64,000 bases of DNA from Lates calcarifer (GCF_001640805.2 NC_066844.1:6918843-6982842); one strand, 5' to 3'. Positions 13,196 to 26,839 are shown, counted from the first letter of the stretch. Notes: a model not told the origin generated them from the sequence alone. Program-made: numbers and translations.

Positions 13196-15017
13196 AATAT
13201 GACTGTGCCTGCAAGTATCCTAGAAAACCAGGAACTGCAGGTTTAATTATTAACTATATTTTCCATTGAACACCAGATCATTATCTACCTACCTATCATT
13301 TAATGCAATGAAATAAAACCAGTTTATAAGAATATCTGAACAATATTTATACATTGTCAGTGTATACCTGTATTTAGCATCCATTTTTCGTTTCCCTCTG
13401 TGTGACACTGTGAGCCTGCTCAGTGGCCACCCAAAGCTAATCATCACAATTAAGCAGGAGGTTTTTTCTCTGAGCCACTGTATCACCTGCATTAACCCTA
13501 GCACTGCTTTCAACTACAGGCACATTTTAATAATTAAGGAACTCAGTGATCATCAATAATTGAGCCGTTTATTCATTAAACAACAAAAGGAAAGCAACAG
13601 GGGCAGAGTCAGTGATGAAGACCTGGCACGGTTTATCCCAGGCTGACAGGGAAGCCTGATCTTTAGGCTGGAGATTGGTCTAAATAAATTTATGAATTGC
13701 AATGTGGGAGTTATGTCTCTTGCGGTTTGCAGACAGGTTCTCCAGTAGAATGACAGATATGTGGTATGGATAATTGGGCTGGTGATAACTGTCATCTGAG
13801 CACTTAATGAAGATAATCAGCTTTTAGTTTGACAGCTCAGTTAGAGCTATTCAGTTTTTTACTCCCTCTACATACATATTATAAAACTGTAACAAATCTT
13901 GCTGTCTTGAATTATATATGTAATGTTTGATATTTTAGATTTTTCATTTCTCACCAAGAAGTCCACATTGTCCAGAGTGAAAGGTGCTCTTGGTATTATT
14001 TTTCTGTATTTTGGTGTAAGTGTTGATTGTGTGAAAAAATACAAGCTATAGTACTCTTACCCCACCCCACCCCCCACCCCACCTACTCCAGATCACAAGA
14101 AAGACAAAAAAGCTGGGCATGATTTTGTAGCTGAACTATAAAAGAAAGGAGACAGAAGCTCGCAGGTATCCCTCCATTAGTCTGGGGGTTTTCAAGTCTT
14201 TTTGCTTCATTTTTCCTCGCCTTTGCAAACTGTGTGTGGATATTGTTAACAAATGCAGAGCTGCTGCCATCAGCACCTTGCATACTAATGACAATCATGG
14301 GAAGAATTTTTATTATTGCACCCCAAATTTATTCACTATTAACAGCTAGCAGCTACCTATCCCATGAAAAGCAGAAAATAATAAATAAAGAAAGCAGCCT
14401 TTTATACTTGAAGCTTTGCTTGCACCTGCCTGCACAAAGTGATACTTACATTTGAGGGGAATATTGGGCAATGTTGTATTGCTGAATTAACTAATTTGCG
14501 ATGCATTTGGTGATGAATGGACTGTTTTTCAAAAGCTCATACTTAGGGGTGGTGGTGTAGAGGTGGTGGCAGTCTGTCTTCCATGGTTTTGATTGAAATT
14601 GATTCAATTCAAAACAATAAATTCACTTAGGCTGAAATTGGAAATTTTTCTCCCTTATAGCAGGTTTAATGCAAATGTCACCTTATGGTTATTTTCTGCA
14701 GTATCACATACAGACAAAAACCAGACCAGAGCTTATAAGAGGGCCATTAATTATGATTTATCACAGTAACCAGAAATAAAAAAAAATCCTCACTACAACC
14801 ATACATGGTTTCAGTCACAAGCCCTAAATCATTACAGACTCACTGACTCTTCTTATGAGATTCATTTTAAGCTATTTATTCTCATTCTTTAGGTGAGAAG
14901 CACCTCTATAAGAGTTTAGCAGTGTGTGTGTGGTTTTACAGGGGGTTTGGCTGGAGGCTTGTTTATGTTTAACACCTTTGTGTTTTACACTGAAGAGACA
15001 AATTATAATATGTACAA
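13196..15017. other. Intronic stretch, no gene seen
   Basis: No coding family is recognised. It contains a C-rich run at 14060-14083 (listed separately) and otherwise AT-rich sequence. Confidence 0.55.
14060..14083 (-). repeat. C-rich run, G-quadruplex motif on the minus strand
   Basis: The + strand reads four C-runs of 4, 4, 6 and 4 separated by single A bases. On the minus strand this is four G-runs with one-base loops, which satisfies the standard G4 rule. Confidence 0.7.
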
Positions 15018-15310
15018 GGGTTGCAACTCACAATTACTTTCATTGCCGATGAACATTCTTTGCATTTATGGATGAAGTGCTTGGTCAATAATGTCAGAAA
15101 CTGGTCAAAATGTCCTAAACCCAAAGGTGACTTCTTTAAATGTGAAAGTTATTCAGTTTATAGTGAAGTCCTCACAAATCCTTACAGTGTAGAACAAGAT
15201 AATGTTTGGTATTTTTGCATCAAAATGGCTTTAAGGACAACTTCATACTTCATTATCAAAATAGTTGCTGAATTATTTGCTTTTATCAAGTAACTGATTA
15301 ATAAACTAAC
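15018..15310 (+). mobile_element. MITE of the 'ggctgcaacta' family, diverged copy
   Basis: It starts gggttgcaactcacaatta and runs through 'cattgccgatga', 'tgtcctaaacccaaaggtga', 'ttcagtttatagtga', 'tttttgcatcaaaatggct' and 'cattatcaaaatagttgctg' to 'gattaataaac'. The order of these blocks matches the copy at 20418-20740. The 3' terminal repeat is not recognisable. Confidence 0.7.
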
Positions 15311-17423
15311 ATCTCATCGGCTCATTTATACGCAGATTTGAATGAACATCAAACAACTACAAGTGCTTCGGTTGGTGTCTGTGTGCACATTACACAAAGC
15401 AGCTCTGTAGTTCTCCATCTATTAAGTGTGATAAAAAAAATTTTCAAATGGAAAATCTTTTTATTGCAGTTTTGCAGGGCATAACAAGAATGAATGACTC
15501 ACAGTTTTAAAAAAGTCCCTGTTTATTTTGTACTGGTCCTTTATGCAGCCCCTTAGTTCAGTCTTAGTGTGAAACAGGTTCTTCTGGCTCTCGATGAGCT
15601 TACTCTCCTCTAATTGGTCAGTTTCTGAAAGCTTCCTCTATTCTTGGAGCAATGTAAAGAGACTATAATAACCCAGTGTTTGTAACGATATGATATATGG
15701 AATATGTCACGAGCTGACATCAGCCTGGTCTAAAAGTAGAAGAAAACCTTGGGGATTAATATGTTCACCTGATTATTCGGGGACCTGCTTCCTGGAATTT
15801 TTCATTTGAATATTGAGGAAAGTATCACCAAGTCAGAAGGGAAACATAGCATAAAGTGTGCTGTTTTTCTGAAGTTAATTGTGCCTTCTCCCCAGTGACC
15901 CCCAACAGAGCAACTAGAGAATTAAAAAAACTTTTAAAAGTTTGGTGTTAACAATTAGAATATTTTTTTGGAATAGTAGTTTCTCTCTCTCTCTTATTTC
16001 TAACATTTCCAGAAGCTAATAGATATAAAAGAATGAAAACCAACTGAATGTGTTTGTTAACAAACTCCACTGTATGTGGATTTAAATTACATTTGATCCT
16101 GCCCTACTGTTATTTAATACCTGACAAGTTTTCATCAATAAACTCAGAATAAAGATACAATTCAAAAACTTCCAAAAAGTTGCACAAAACAGGAGGTTGG
16201 AGCAATGATTCATGAGCAATCGTGCATATCCAGTCATTTTATGAGAGAACCATAATAGGTTATTGACCAACAGCGAAGTGAGACTGATGTTACTGTGAGG
16301 ACATTTATAATTGCAAACTCTCCATGTCAACTTCACTACAACTCACCTATTTTTTTATTTCAGAAAATTAGCGTGAAAAATGGTCAGATCTTTACATTTA
16401 ATTGGATCACGACACATGCTGTTTGTGCACATGCTGTGTATAAATATGTCAGCGCATATGCTTTAAGTTTATAGAGAATATGCAACAGAGATGCTTTGAG
16501 CAGAATGTTATGACTTTTTGCCCTTTTTATGTTTGAAGCAAAAGGAAGACTGTGGCATTTTATGTTTGTTCGGGAACACGGCATATCAACATTAAAGAAC
16601 AGAAAATCACACAGAATTTTAAATAAACCCTCAAATGCAGCCGCTCCATTTTTATTCCTATCTGTTGGACGGATAGCTGCAAGTTGAAAATGAACACTCG
16701 AGATGTTAAGATGTAAGCCCACACAAAAAGAACATAACCTCAGAACATAACCTGACAGTACTGATAAAATTCTAGATTCATTCAAGATTGTGTGTTTAAA
16801 GTCGGGCGGATTAAAGGATGACATACAAGCAACGGCTCTTCATAAGGGTCAGTGAATGTGACACTCTGTGCTGCTTTGTGGTCTACCCAGTTGGAGAGAA
16901 ATAATTTGGGGCCAAGGCAAACATCTTGCCTCTTTCTGTCACTCCATCCCCAGCAGTGCAATAACTTTGATGGTTGGGTATTGATGATATCTCAGGGTCT
17001 TTATGAGGACATTCTGCACCTGTGTTATTAAGTGGCATTTTATTGGTTTGTGAGGTTTTATCTTGGGGCATTTTTAAGCACACTACAGAGAAAGAGACCT
17101 GGCGGAGGATTCCTCCTTTTTTCTCTTCCCTTTATTTTACAATCATGATTAATAATTCCTGCCAATTGTTGTGATGTAGGAGTCACTTTTATTTAAGTCT
17201 GGAGTGTCATCACACTATACAATATAACATTTTGTTGGAAGCAGGTCGCTCTTTAGAAGCCAAAGAACAGTGGATAAAAATTTGTCTGGAGGATTTATCT
17301 TCAAAGTTGTGCAGCCACTGTTCATCTTTAAGTTTTAGTTTCATCTTTTATCTGGCCCAAACCACCCCTTAAACTTTCTCCTCATTAGCTACCTGGTATA
17401 CACATTGGCAGAGGATATATGGA
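15311..17423. other. Intronic stretch, no gene seen
   Basis: The longest frame is a 146-codon minus-strand run at 16384-16824. It has irregular composition and no recognisable motif, so I treat it as chance. A short CT run lies at about 15983-15995. Confidence 0.55.
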
Positions 17424-17466
17424 TGTGTGTGTGTGTGAGTGCGTATGTGTATGTGTGTGTGTGTGT
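17424..17466. repeat. Interrupted (TG)n microsatellite
   Basis: This is a TG repeat with internal GTGCGTA and TA interruptions. Short frames rich in Val-Cys or His-Thr around it are artefacts of the repeat. Confidence 0.9.
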
Positions 17467-18566
17467 TCGTATTCTCTGCCACTATATGGCTTCAAATGCT
17501 TGTCATGTGCTGCTGCATGTCTCAGTGGACTTTTGAACCTTTGCGGCCTTTGTGTCGAGTGGGGTGGTTGTCTTTTGTGCCTGTGGCTATTTTTCCTCAT
17601 GTTAGGGCCTCATGGATGTCTTACTGGTTGCATCAGTGTTAGTGACAGATGATCAGCCATGCACAGCAGAGGAATCCCCGATGTGTGCTGTATGTTGTGG
17701 CGCAGGACACAGGGATGTGGCTGGATTTTTGTACCTTGGCTGCTAGGATTTGTTTTGATTTGTAGCAGAAATACTGGAAACATTTCAAGCCCGTCTTGGA
17801 TGCTTGTTCTGTTTTTTACTCTGGCAAATTAAAAAAAAAAAAATGAAATGAATAAAATGACCTGTGAAGGTCGACTTGCTCTTGACCAATGAAGGCGCTG
17901 GCCTCAGCAAAAGTACTAACGTCAGCTTTTATTTGTAGGTATCATTTATCACACTAGTAAATCGCTGTGCTGCTCTCCTTTTTATAGCTTTTTCTCACAG
18001 CAGATAGTATGACATGCTATTTAGCAGGAAAAGCAAACATTAGCTGTGGTTTCTTGCTGGGTGTGGGTGGTGGTGGTGATAATGGTCGCTTGCCAAGAGC
18101 TTCAGCTATTGTTGTGTTTACGAGGCAAGAGGTTAAAATACGCCCTCTGAGTAGCACTACTTCTTCAACCTCTTGTGTTGGACTCATGGCAGACTGGACG
18201 CCATGGTGACTCACTATTGCAAGGCGGTATCACGAGACGTTTAACTTGCAATATTTTTTCTAGGCCGCGAAGTAAACAGCTAACATTAACTATGTAGCGA
18301 CAGCAAAAACGGATGTATAGCCCCTTTAAAGTTCACTAATGTCTAAATACAGTCCAAACCAATGTAAATATTGAACGTTTGACATGTCAGTAACCTCTTC
18401 ATTCTTCTCTTGTGTTTGAAAAGAAGAGTGTCTGCTCATGTGAAGAGACAGTCGAGATGGCAGGTGATTTAAGTAAACCAAACGGGTCAAACAGGTGGCT
18501 GCCCCAGTTGGCAGGGTTGGCAGAAATCTGCTTCGCCCTTTTCCTAGCGCTGTTATTGTGCAGGTC
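17467..18566. other. Intronic stretch, no gene seen
   Basis: No family is recognised. An A-run lies at 17830-17843. The segment of about 17990-18310 is comparatively G- and C-rich and could be an old repeat, but I cannot name it. Confidence 0.5.
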
Positions 18567-18605
18567 TGTGTGTGTGTGTGTGTGTGTGAGTGTGTGTGTG
18601 TGTGA
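18567..18605. repeat. (TG)n microsatellite
   Basis: This is an almost perfect TG run with one GA interruption. Confidence 0.93.
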
Positions 18606-19296
18606 GATGCAGTGCAGCCGGCATTTGACCACACAACCCCCTCCGAGGTTTGAATGACACACTTCCCTTGGAGCGGTGGGAGGCAAAGCCATATGAGACT
18701 GTGATGGATGGTGTGAGGATGCTTTCAATGATGGATCTGTAAGACGGGACCAGGACTGACTGTGACACACTGAGCTGCCAAAAACATTGCTGGAATAACA
18801 TCCTCTTTGGTCAGATGGGAGATATTCTCATCCTGTTGTCCCAAGAAATTTGAACAACTCCCCTGTGTTCACATCTCTGATTATAGTGTGAAACCACCAC
18901 AACAGATAGAGATGGAGCTGTAGATTTTTTTGGGGGGTGTGGGGGTGAAATCAGTCGCTCTGAGAGTGTTAAGTCGTTTTTGGCTCACTAAAACAGCAGT
19001 GAGCCCGCTTTTATGTGTCATCGATAGACTCAGCGCAGCACGTTGAGTAAAGGGTCACCAGAGGTGCCGTCTTTGGTGCACACAGAGAGGAGAGCAGCGA
19101 GATAGAGACCTAGATAGCACAGAGTCGATTCCTCACACACAGACAGATGGGGGGGTGCTATGTTTAGCAGATGAGAAGTGCTTCAAAGAACCTTGGAGCA
19201 TCTTAGAAATCCAAAGGGACATAAAAGATTGTGAGTGACAGAGTTTGCACTTTGAGCATGTACCACCTCTCTGCATTGTGGTGTTCTGTACTACTG

Positions 19297-19297
<1 letters not shown>

Positions 19298-19347
<50 letters not shown>
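19298..19347. repeat. Compound (TG)n(GA)n microsatellite
   Basis: About 16 TG units run directly into about 9 GA units. This is a typical fish compound microsatellite. Confidence 0.95.
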
Positions 19348-20417
19348 GTTTGTTGTCAGGTGTGAATAATGTGATCAAAGGTGTTTGAACTGAATATATC
19401 CAGATAAAGTCAAGGCATTGCCACTTGTCTTAATTATTGCATAATTAGAGGTGGTTGATTACAATCAAAAAATCTATTCAAATCTATAATATGATAAACA
19501 TCTTCAGGTACATGGAAAATAGAAATAAGTACCTGCATTTAGTTGCTTTTCATCTATGCACAGGGTGCATTTAAAGCTGTAGTATATATGATGTGGTCTG
19601 TAGCACTGATGCATTATCAGTGACTGCCATAAACAGGAACAACATTCACTTGCTGGTTGAAACAATAAACTACATTAAATGTTACTGCACTGTCACAACT
19701 TGATTTATCCGTCATTATTGTTAGGGTTAATTGACTTCCTCCTTCATAGGCTTCATAGGCTGGAAAAAATGAACAGCTCATTAAGAGGTCTGTACTACAT
19801 CAAATAACATCCAGAAGTTGCCCAAGTTCAGCTTTTCTCACAGCACAAAGCAGAATTACCTTTTGTAACTTTTTTCATGACATTCCTGGAGTTTGTCCAA
19901 GAAGCTCTATCAAACGCAGAGGCGATGTGAAGCAGTAAGAAAGGTTTCAAATCACCCCAGTGTTTTAAGTTTGCAGGCTAATGTGAGTGACATTTCTTTT
20001 GCTGGCTGTATTATATTTTAATAGAATCTGAGGTCAAATAAAATGCTCGGCTCAGTAACAGTTAAGGTCATTTGTCTCATCAATTCCAGACAAAATCAAA
20101 GTGGATGACAACTCGTAGTCCTAATCTGAGCATGCAAAGCAGAAGTGCAACACAGAAATCAATATCTGGAAAGTCTTTCAACAGAAAACAGACTTGCAGG
20201 CACAAACACGCACACTGAAAGACCCACACACACTCAGTGTGCGATGTAGCATTTTAGTGATCTGATTTACTCTTATGTGATCAGGTAGTTCACCTTTTGT
20301 ATTTGATTACACTGCTCTGAATTGTAGCATCCGCAGACATGGTTTTATTTGACCAAACAGTAATGATGTCTGTTGCCTCTGAACTTAAGTTACAAGTAGA
20401 AAATAAATTAAAAATCA
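19348..20417. other. Intronic stretch, no gene seen
   Basis: There are short frames only, and no recognised repeat or motif. Confidence 0.55.
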
Positions 20418-20740
20418 GGCTGCAACTAATGATTACTGTCATTATCGATTAATAATGCCAATTATTTTCTGGATTCATCATTGTTTAGTCTATAAAATAG
20501 GGGAAATTCTAACAGATACTTGTCACTATTTCCCAAAGCCCAAGATGACATCTTTGAAAGTCTTGTTTGTCTGTTCATAACCCAACGATATTCTGTTTAC
20601 TACCATATAATACCAAGGAAACTAGAAAATTTGAGCTTGACCAAACAATTTTTCTTAAAAAATTTACTTTATCAAAATAGCCAACAATTAATTTTCTATC
20701 AGTCAAGTAATTGATTAATTGACTAAGTGTTGCAACTCTA
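20418..20740 (+). mobile_element. MITE of the 'ggctgcaacta' family, best-preserved copy
   Basis: The element is about 323 bp. It begins ggctgcaactaatgatta and ends gtgttgcaactcta, so its ends are imperfect inverted repeats around (G)TTGCAAC/GCTGCAAC. Both ends carry ATTATCGATTAAT- or TTGATTAATTGACTAA-like motifs. The interior has 'ccaaagcccaagatgacat' and 'atattctgtttactacca'. It has no coding capacity and depends on a transposase elsewhere. The family recurs at 9470, 15018, 22782 and 33935. Confidence 0.8.
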
Positions 20741-22781
20741 CATTAAATTATCTATTCTTGTTTCAATCCAGCATGAATCGTTCTTGTCTTGGGTGTACAT
20801 TTCTCCTGGGAAAATTTAATAAATGAAGCCCAGCTAGCCAGTATATCTAATATCACTTGGGGAAAGACTTAGATGGGGTTTTTCCCAGTTTGAGGACAAA
20901 CATCCTGAGGCAACCACCTCATCCGGCCTCATCCTTAACGGTCACATCACCGGCGGGTTCAGCTCAGTTCACAAATCCTGTTTGAAGCGTTACCATCACT
21001 TCAGTTGAGCTGAAGTAGACAGCTGAGAGACTTTGGTTCCCTAGAGTGATCTGCATGATTGAAGCAGGGTGATGTCAGTCTCTGTGGAAGACAAAGCAGG
21101 ATGAGCTCAATGTTATTGGCTTTGCCTTCTCCTCTCAATTCAATCGAATGTCAAAGTATTAAAGGTCAAATCTGAGAGATGGAAATATTATGAAAAGGTC
21201 TAAAGCATGCACAGAGATTTTATCGCCAGCCTCTTGGGGCTGAACATTTGACAGTGGACAGTATGACCAGACTGCATGGCTGTATCTGGCAGCCACTTGA
21301 ATTAGGCAGCATTATCCAGACTCACAGTTTACCATTTAAGCTCAATTAACTGTTGACCTAAACCCATTATAACTGAGCCGTGCATCAAAATAAACACACA
21401 AACAAAGGAGACAGAAGAAACGAGGCACTGTCTTTGTGGAAGTCCAAGAAAATAATGGAGATAATGAATTAATTTCCACTACTATGCAGACCCTTTACAT
21501 AATAATGCATCAGTCTGAATCATAGCCAGTTGTCCCCATTGTGTTTAGTGCTACGTTGTTGTTCATTCCCAGAGCAGTGAGAATCTGTTTTGTTATATCA
21601 TTATGCAGGAATTGGTTTTCTATTCGGGAGGCTCAGCTATTTGCTGCTCCACTTACCCTGACAGTAACAAAGTGAAACTTTAATCTCCCCTCAGTGTCAA
21701 CAGCAGCTGATAGCAATTAAGGAGAAAGCCTGGATACTGAAGTGGTGTGTTTGACTCAAAGAGTTCACCCACATCCCTCACTGCAAAATTGAAACGACTT
21801 CTCTTTATGTGTGCAGCCGCTGTCCAGACCCAAATTTTTTTTAGCACTAAATTGCATTAAGAAGCTGTGTGAATGAAATAATTTTGTGGGTCTCTATTGT
21901 CTGGGCCTGTGCAGATGTTGAGCATGTGTGAAAACAAAATATTATAGTTATTGTTGTTTTCATTGCATATTCTGTTCCTGTAGCTAGTAGCCATTATATA
22001 GTTAACCAACACAAATTAGACGTAATTTTGTAAATTTAATCAGCATGAGGCTGGAGCAGAAATCTGCAGGCGTTATCTCTGCCTGAATATAGTGAATACA
22101 CTGCTGTTTTGCCCACTGACACTGAGGTATAATGCAGCCTTTGCTGTATTGCGGCCAACACACAAAGCCCCTGCTGTGAGAGAGTGAGGAGCTTTTTGCA
22201 CTGCAAGCTTTGCTGTTCTGTAGCTCTCTGACACAGAGCAAAACAATGCCAGAGCCCACTGTTCGTGAGAGCAAAGCAGACGTTGAACTGTTTAGACTTT
22301 GGAGCCTGGCAGATGTTTTGGAGTATGATTATCACAACTGTTTTGTTTCCACATTTACACTTGTCTAAAGACAGCAGACAGAGCTGCAGAATGTTGATGA
22401 TGCTGGGAAAATTGCCTTGGGGCATAGAACTTAGGCAGGTTAAAACATGTCCCCCAAAATGTTTCAACTGTTAATGTGTTAAAAACTATATCCTAATCTA
22501 ATGAGGAAGCTGAGGGCCAATTTTGACTCAGAGCAGTTTAAGGCTAATTTTCATTATGTGACAGTTTTCTTTTAAAGAGATTGTCTTTCATAAACCAAGA
22601 ACATTCTGAACAATCAAACTTAATAAAAACATAATGTTACTTTGTGGCCATTAAACAGTGAATGGCTTAAATGAAACCAATCTCTCATTACAAGTTATAA
22701 TTTCAACAGTGTTGCCATCGTTACTGTTGCTACATTAAACTTCAAGTCTAAAAATGTGGAAAAATGTATCAGTCACGATGA
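20741..22781. other. Intronic stretch, no gene seen
   Basis: Frames at 22002-22274 and 22036-22467 (minus strand) overlap each other in different phases and show no known motif. I treat them as chance. Confidence 0.5.
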
Positions 22782-22910
22782 AGAGCTGCAACTAACAATT
22801 ATCTTCACCATCGATCTATTTTGAAATTATTTTTCAGAAAATAATTTCAGAAAACAGTGAAAAAATCACCCATCACATGTTCCCAGAGTCCTTTCTTGGG
22901 AACCTGAAAC
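22782..22910 (+). mobile_element. 5' part of a 'ggctgcaacta' MITE (truncated)
   Basis: It begins agagctgcaactaacaatta, then 'tcaccatcgatctattttg' and 'tttcagaaaacagtgaaaa', and fades after 'ttcccagagtcc'. That is the first third of the family as seen at 20418. The rest is missing. Confidence 0.7.
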
Positions 22911-23188
22911 CTGAACCTTGAAAATGATTCTTGGTTAAGGCGCCCTGTGGGGTTTTTTTGTTTTATTTTTTGTAAACAGACAAAATGTATGTTTACATTC
23001 AGTGTTAGTCACCATGGTGTGTTCCTTGAGGCCTACCAAATATGTTGAGTGCATTTCCTTCCACATAAAATGTGTGCAAAGCAATGTGTTTCTGTAAAGT
23101 TTAAAACCTACACTGTTTATATCCATGTTGACTAGCTAGTAGCTGTGTATCATTAGCACGACTACATGTCGGATATTGCGTCATCAGC

Positions 23189-23212
23189 GTGTGTGTGTGT
23201 GTGTGTGTGTGC
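23189..23212. repeat. (GT)n microsatellite
   Basis: These are twelve GT units, followed by gcgcatatgcat. Confidence 0.92.
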
Positions 23213-25406
23213 GCATATGCATCCACCTATGTGGACACAAAACGAACAAAACTACTCCACAGCATTGCCAGTGTAAAAACTCAACAGATTACCTTAAATC
23301 AATGATCAAAATTGTTGCTGCTTCGTTTTCTGTTGACTGACATAGCAGCTGATCCGTTAATCTTTTCAGCTTAAATCACAATGTGAATACCTGGAATATA
23401 CTTACTGGTTTAGTTGTTTTTAAGTATTTTTTAAATCATATGACTGGGTTCAGAAAAAAGAGCTCGGCTTAGCTTGTGCAATGCTGAAAATCAGAATTCT
23501 TCTGTGGTGAAATGACTGCCAAGCTGTAAAGATAAGCTATGTTTACCTGTTCATATTTTCCATATGCAGCTTTGAAGCTTTGTATATATGGATTGAAGAT
23601 GGAAGCAGATGCTCTGCATTTGGACTGCACTGCAGATTGCAAGAATCTGTCAGGTGTCTGAATTACAGATGCAAATATAGTCAGCTATTTTGCATGCCAG
23701 CATAATTTGCACAGGAAAAATACTGCACCAACACCTCAGGTCCCAGTATTATCATCATTAAGTTGCTCCTTGTCTCAACAGGACGCTCAACAAAGCAAAC
23801 AACAGTTGAGATAAATGTGGTGCCAGACAGTCACTGAAAAGGTCTTAAATGCTGCTGTAAAACATAAAGGGATGCCACGCAATATTTCTTTGCCAAATTG
23901 TAATTTTAGGAGAGGCTTTAGGACCTAAGGTGATCTTAGCACATTTATAAATGTTACTATTAAATGTCAGATATCAATGAAGCAACATATGAATTAGAAA
24001 TAAGGCATTTCAGAGTGAGATGTCAGTTCAAAGATGGATGCGTAAAAACTGTACACTTACATATCAATGCATCTCCACAAGGAGTCGGGGAATAGTTTGT
24101 TATATTGTAATGTGATTTAATTATGTGTGAATTCATGCAATCTATTGTGCAACTAAATAAACAGCAAAGACAGGTGCTGCTTTAAGAGTTATATGGACAC
24201 AGTGCAATGCAGCATGATTCACACTGCAACACCTTGATATTACGTTCGATCACATGTATAACGGTTATTCTAAAATTGGTGTAAGTGTTTTCCCGCTGCA
24301 TTCACAAACTCAGGTGCTCAGTGCTGAGGGCACAGACTAAGGTTGAAAAGTGAGATCATGAAATTTTCTGGTCAAGATGGAAACTTTGCACTCCTCATTC
24401 TGCAAACAGCAACTTGTCACCTTCACAGAAACTGACAGATTGTCAGACTGACATGGTGTTACAGAAATCTGCTATTTCCAGCACCAGATTGTACCTGTTA
24501 ATAGTCACGACAATGTAACAGCCTTGCGCTCTACTGAGTTGTCATCAGCAAATGCGTTGCGCATCACAGCTGAGAAAGTCACGTGCCAGGCAAGGGGAAC
24601 TCAGTTGTTTACTCTGACCTATGATTTATTTACTGTTCAAAGATCTCCTTCAAATAATGCACTCTTGTTCATTTTAGAAGGAAGATAAATAACAAGATGC
24701 TCGACACTTTAATCTGCGCATCATGTTGTGCATACTCATGGGTTATCCCATTTTCTGCAAGCCACCCTAGCTGTTTTCTGTCAATATAATGTAAAGCAAC
24801 GCTTGATCATTTGGTGCAGTGCAGACCCATGTGGCTATTTTGCAGGACTCAGTCTCTGTCTCTGTGTGATCCCTGATATGGGTGGGAGCAAGAAAAGGGC
24901 AACACACCTGGTCAAAGAACAAGTCTGTCATTAGTATAACTATTTTCTTTATAAAAGTAACATAGTAACACAACATAAAAATATCTAAAGCATTTAAAGG
25001 GATGCTTATAGACCCACGCTGCTCAATAGAGAAGTAGTTGAGGTGAAAATACTGAACATTTCTCAAGCAGCTTTTTAGTTACCTCATATTTTTCCCACAG
25101 AAATAACCTTAATCACTGGTATGTTGTGTTCTGTTAGGTGAGCTTTTAAAAATTCCACTCCATGAATACACTCAGTTCCATTATTATGTTTTCCATATCA
25201 TTATTTCATGTTTCCCAGTGCTGAGGTGCACTCAGGGGAATCATCTTAAGGTCCTGGTACTGAAGTGAAGTACCTCAGTGACTCTGGCCTCTAACCTGTC
25301 TTCATGAATACATTTCAAACAGAGCCGCGGTAGCTTGGACAAGCATGGAGAAGGCTGCGGTGGAAGAGACTGAAAATACCACAAACAAACTCCATGAACC
25401 AAACAA

Positions 25407-25419
25407 GGGGGGGGGGGGG
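25407..25419. repeat. 13-base G homopolymer
   Basis: This is an uninterrupted run of 13 G on the + strand. Its exact length is prone to sequencing error. Confidence 0.9.
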
Positions 25420-26221
25420 CAAAACATGTTATACACCATAGATCTGAGAAATCAGCTCTTTTCGTATTGAATGAGGTTTACTTACTTTGATTTTGTTATA
25501 AAATACACAAAAAATCAAGAAACAAAAAGACATCTGCTACGCCCTTAAATCCATACTACATACTAATTCTATGAAATTCTCTAGCAGTTAGTTTACAAAA
25601 AAGACTTTAGCATTTTTACAGGAAATGATACAATATGTGTGATGTTAGATGTCAATCAAACTGCAGATTTGCCAATTAAATTTCATAGCAGGAGATATCA
25701 AAAGATTTAATGCATTTTTTTTTATTTTCCAAGATTTATTTTGGAACTGTTTCACCACCACCCACAATTTATTTTAACTTTTTCCAGCTGTGAGTAGCTT
25801 CTCCATTTCCTTTGTGCATTGCATCACCAGCACACTCCAACTGTCTGCTTTGAGTGTACATTATTTTCTCACTTTTTCTCAGTGCGAAAACATTACATAA
25901 ATATATATAAACCTGCTTAGAATCAGCATGTAGTACTGAATTGGCACACAGCGACAGATGAGATGAAATGTGAACAGAACAGAGACACAAAATTAAGGGT
26001 AACAGGTAAAACATGAGACAAATATCTGATAAAATGTCTGATACAGATATTTGGCTGCTCTGTAATTGAGGTGAACTGACACCGACTAGGCAGGTGAGTG
26101 AGTGAATTAAGTATTCATTAATAATAATGAATAATCAATAATAAATATAGTATAGTATATAATATAGTATGAAGTCATATTTATAGGAGGTAAGAAGCCT
26201 TGAAGAAAAGACATAAGTGTT

Positions 26222-26335
26222 AATGTTGAGTAGTGGTTGACCAATATGGTCTAATTATCATTATTAATCAAGGAGACAGATAACATATAATATTTGGAAC
26301 TGATGGTGTCAAAATTTAGAATAATACAAACACAA
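26222..26335. mobile_element. Possible hAT-type terminal segment
   Basis: 'gtggttgaccaatatggtct' and 'atatttggaactgatg' resemble the 'ttgaccgatatgg...gatatttgg' ends of non-autonomous hAT elements that I recall from fish. It lies about 500 bp beyond the C-terminal end of the hAT transposase remnant, so it may be that element's terminus. No matching opposite end or 8-bp target duplication was found. Confidence 0.3.
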
Positions 26336-26352
26336 CACAAAACTTGTTATTA

Positions 26353-26357
<5 letters not shown>

Positions 26358-26386
<29 letters not shown>
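26358..26386. repeat. (TA)n microsatellite
   Basis: These are about fourteen TA units. Confidence 0.95.
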
Positions 26387-26390
<4 letters not shown>

Positions 26391-26394
26391 CAAG

Positions 26395-26600
26395 TAACCA
26401 AGTGAGTCCCATTGAGATTGCAAGATCTCTTTTTTGAGGGATCCCGAGCCAAGAAAGCAGTGATTTGGTATTCTAAGCAAAACATACAAACATAAAAATA
26501 AGATAAAAATACAATTTAGATAAAACCTACAATAATAACTCATAGAATCATAAGCCTGCAGAAAGCAGCCAGAAGAAGACACAGCTAGCTAAGGAGGGAT
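26395..26600. repeat. Probable unclassified dispersed repeat
   Basis: 'gtcccattgagattgcaaga' with 'tctcttttttgaggga' and 'gagccaagaaagcag', followed by an A-rich 'aacatacaaacataaaaata' part, resembles a repeated sequence I remember from fish genomes. I cannot name the family and only one copy is in the window. Confidence 0.35.
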
Positions 26601-26839
26601 ACAGTCACAAACTCCAATAGAATCTGCCTCCAATCCCTTCACTACAATTAAAAGAGAACTTTTCAACATTATTTTCACAAACAAAAGGTGCAGACAGCTC
26701 CCAGCAGCATTTCTTATAAAAATTAACTGAATTTTTCAATAAATAAATAGTAGCTCCCCAATGTTTTTTTATAAAGTAAATAAAGTAAAAGTAAATAAAA
26801 CTAGCAAAACTTAGATTTGTACTGAAATTTGAATCTCAA

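Larger units (their letters stand above)
22911..26220. other. Intronic stretch, no gene seen
   Basis: It contains a (GT)n run at 23189-23212 and a 13-base G run at 25407-25419. No coding family is recognised. Confidence 0.55.

Noticed and set aside
16384..16824. 146-codon minus-strand open frame.
   Set aside because: Amino-acid composition is irregular, there are no motifs or splice context, and a frame of this length is expected by chance in AT-rich DNA of this size.
17385..17652. Frames rich in Val-Cys or His-Thr around 17.4 kb, and likewise at 18.5 and 19.3 kb.
   Set aside because: They are translations of TG/GA microsatellites.
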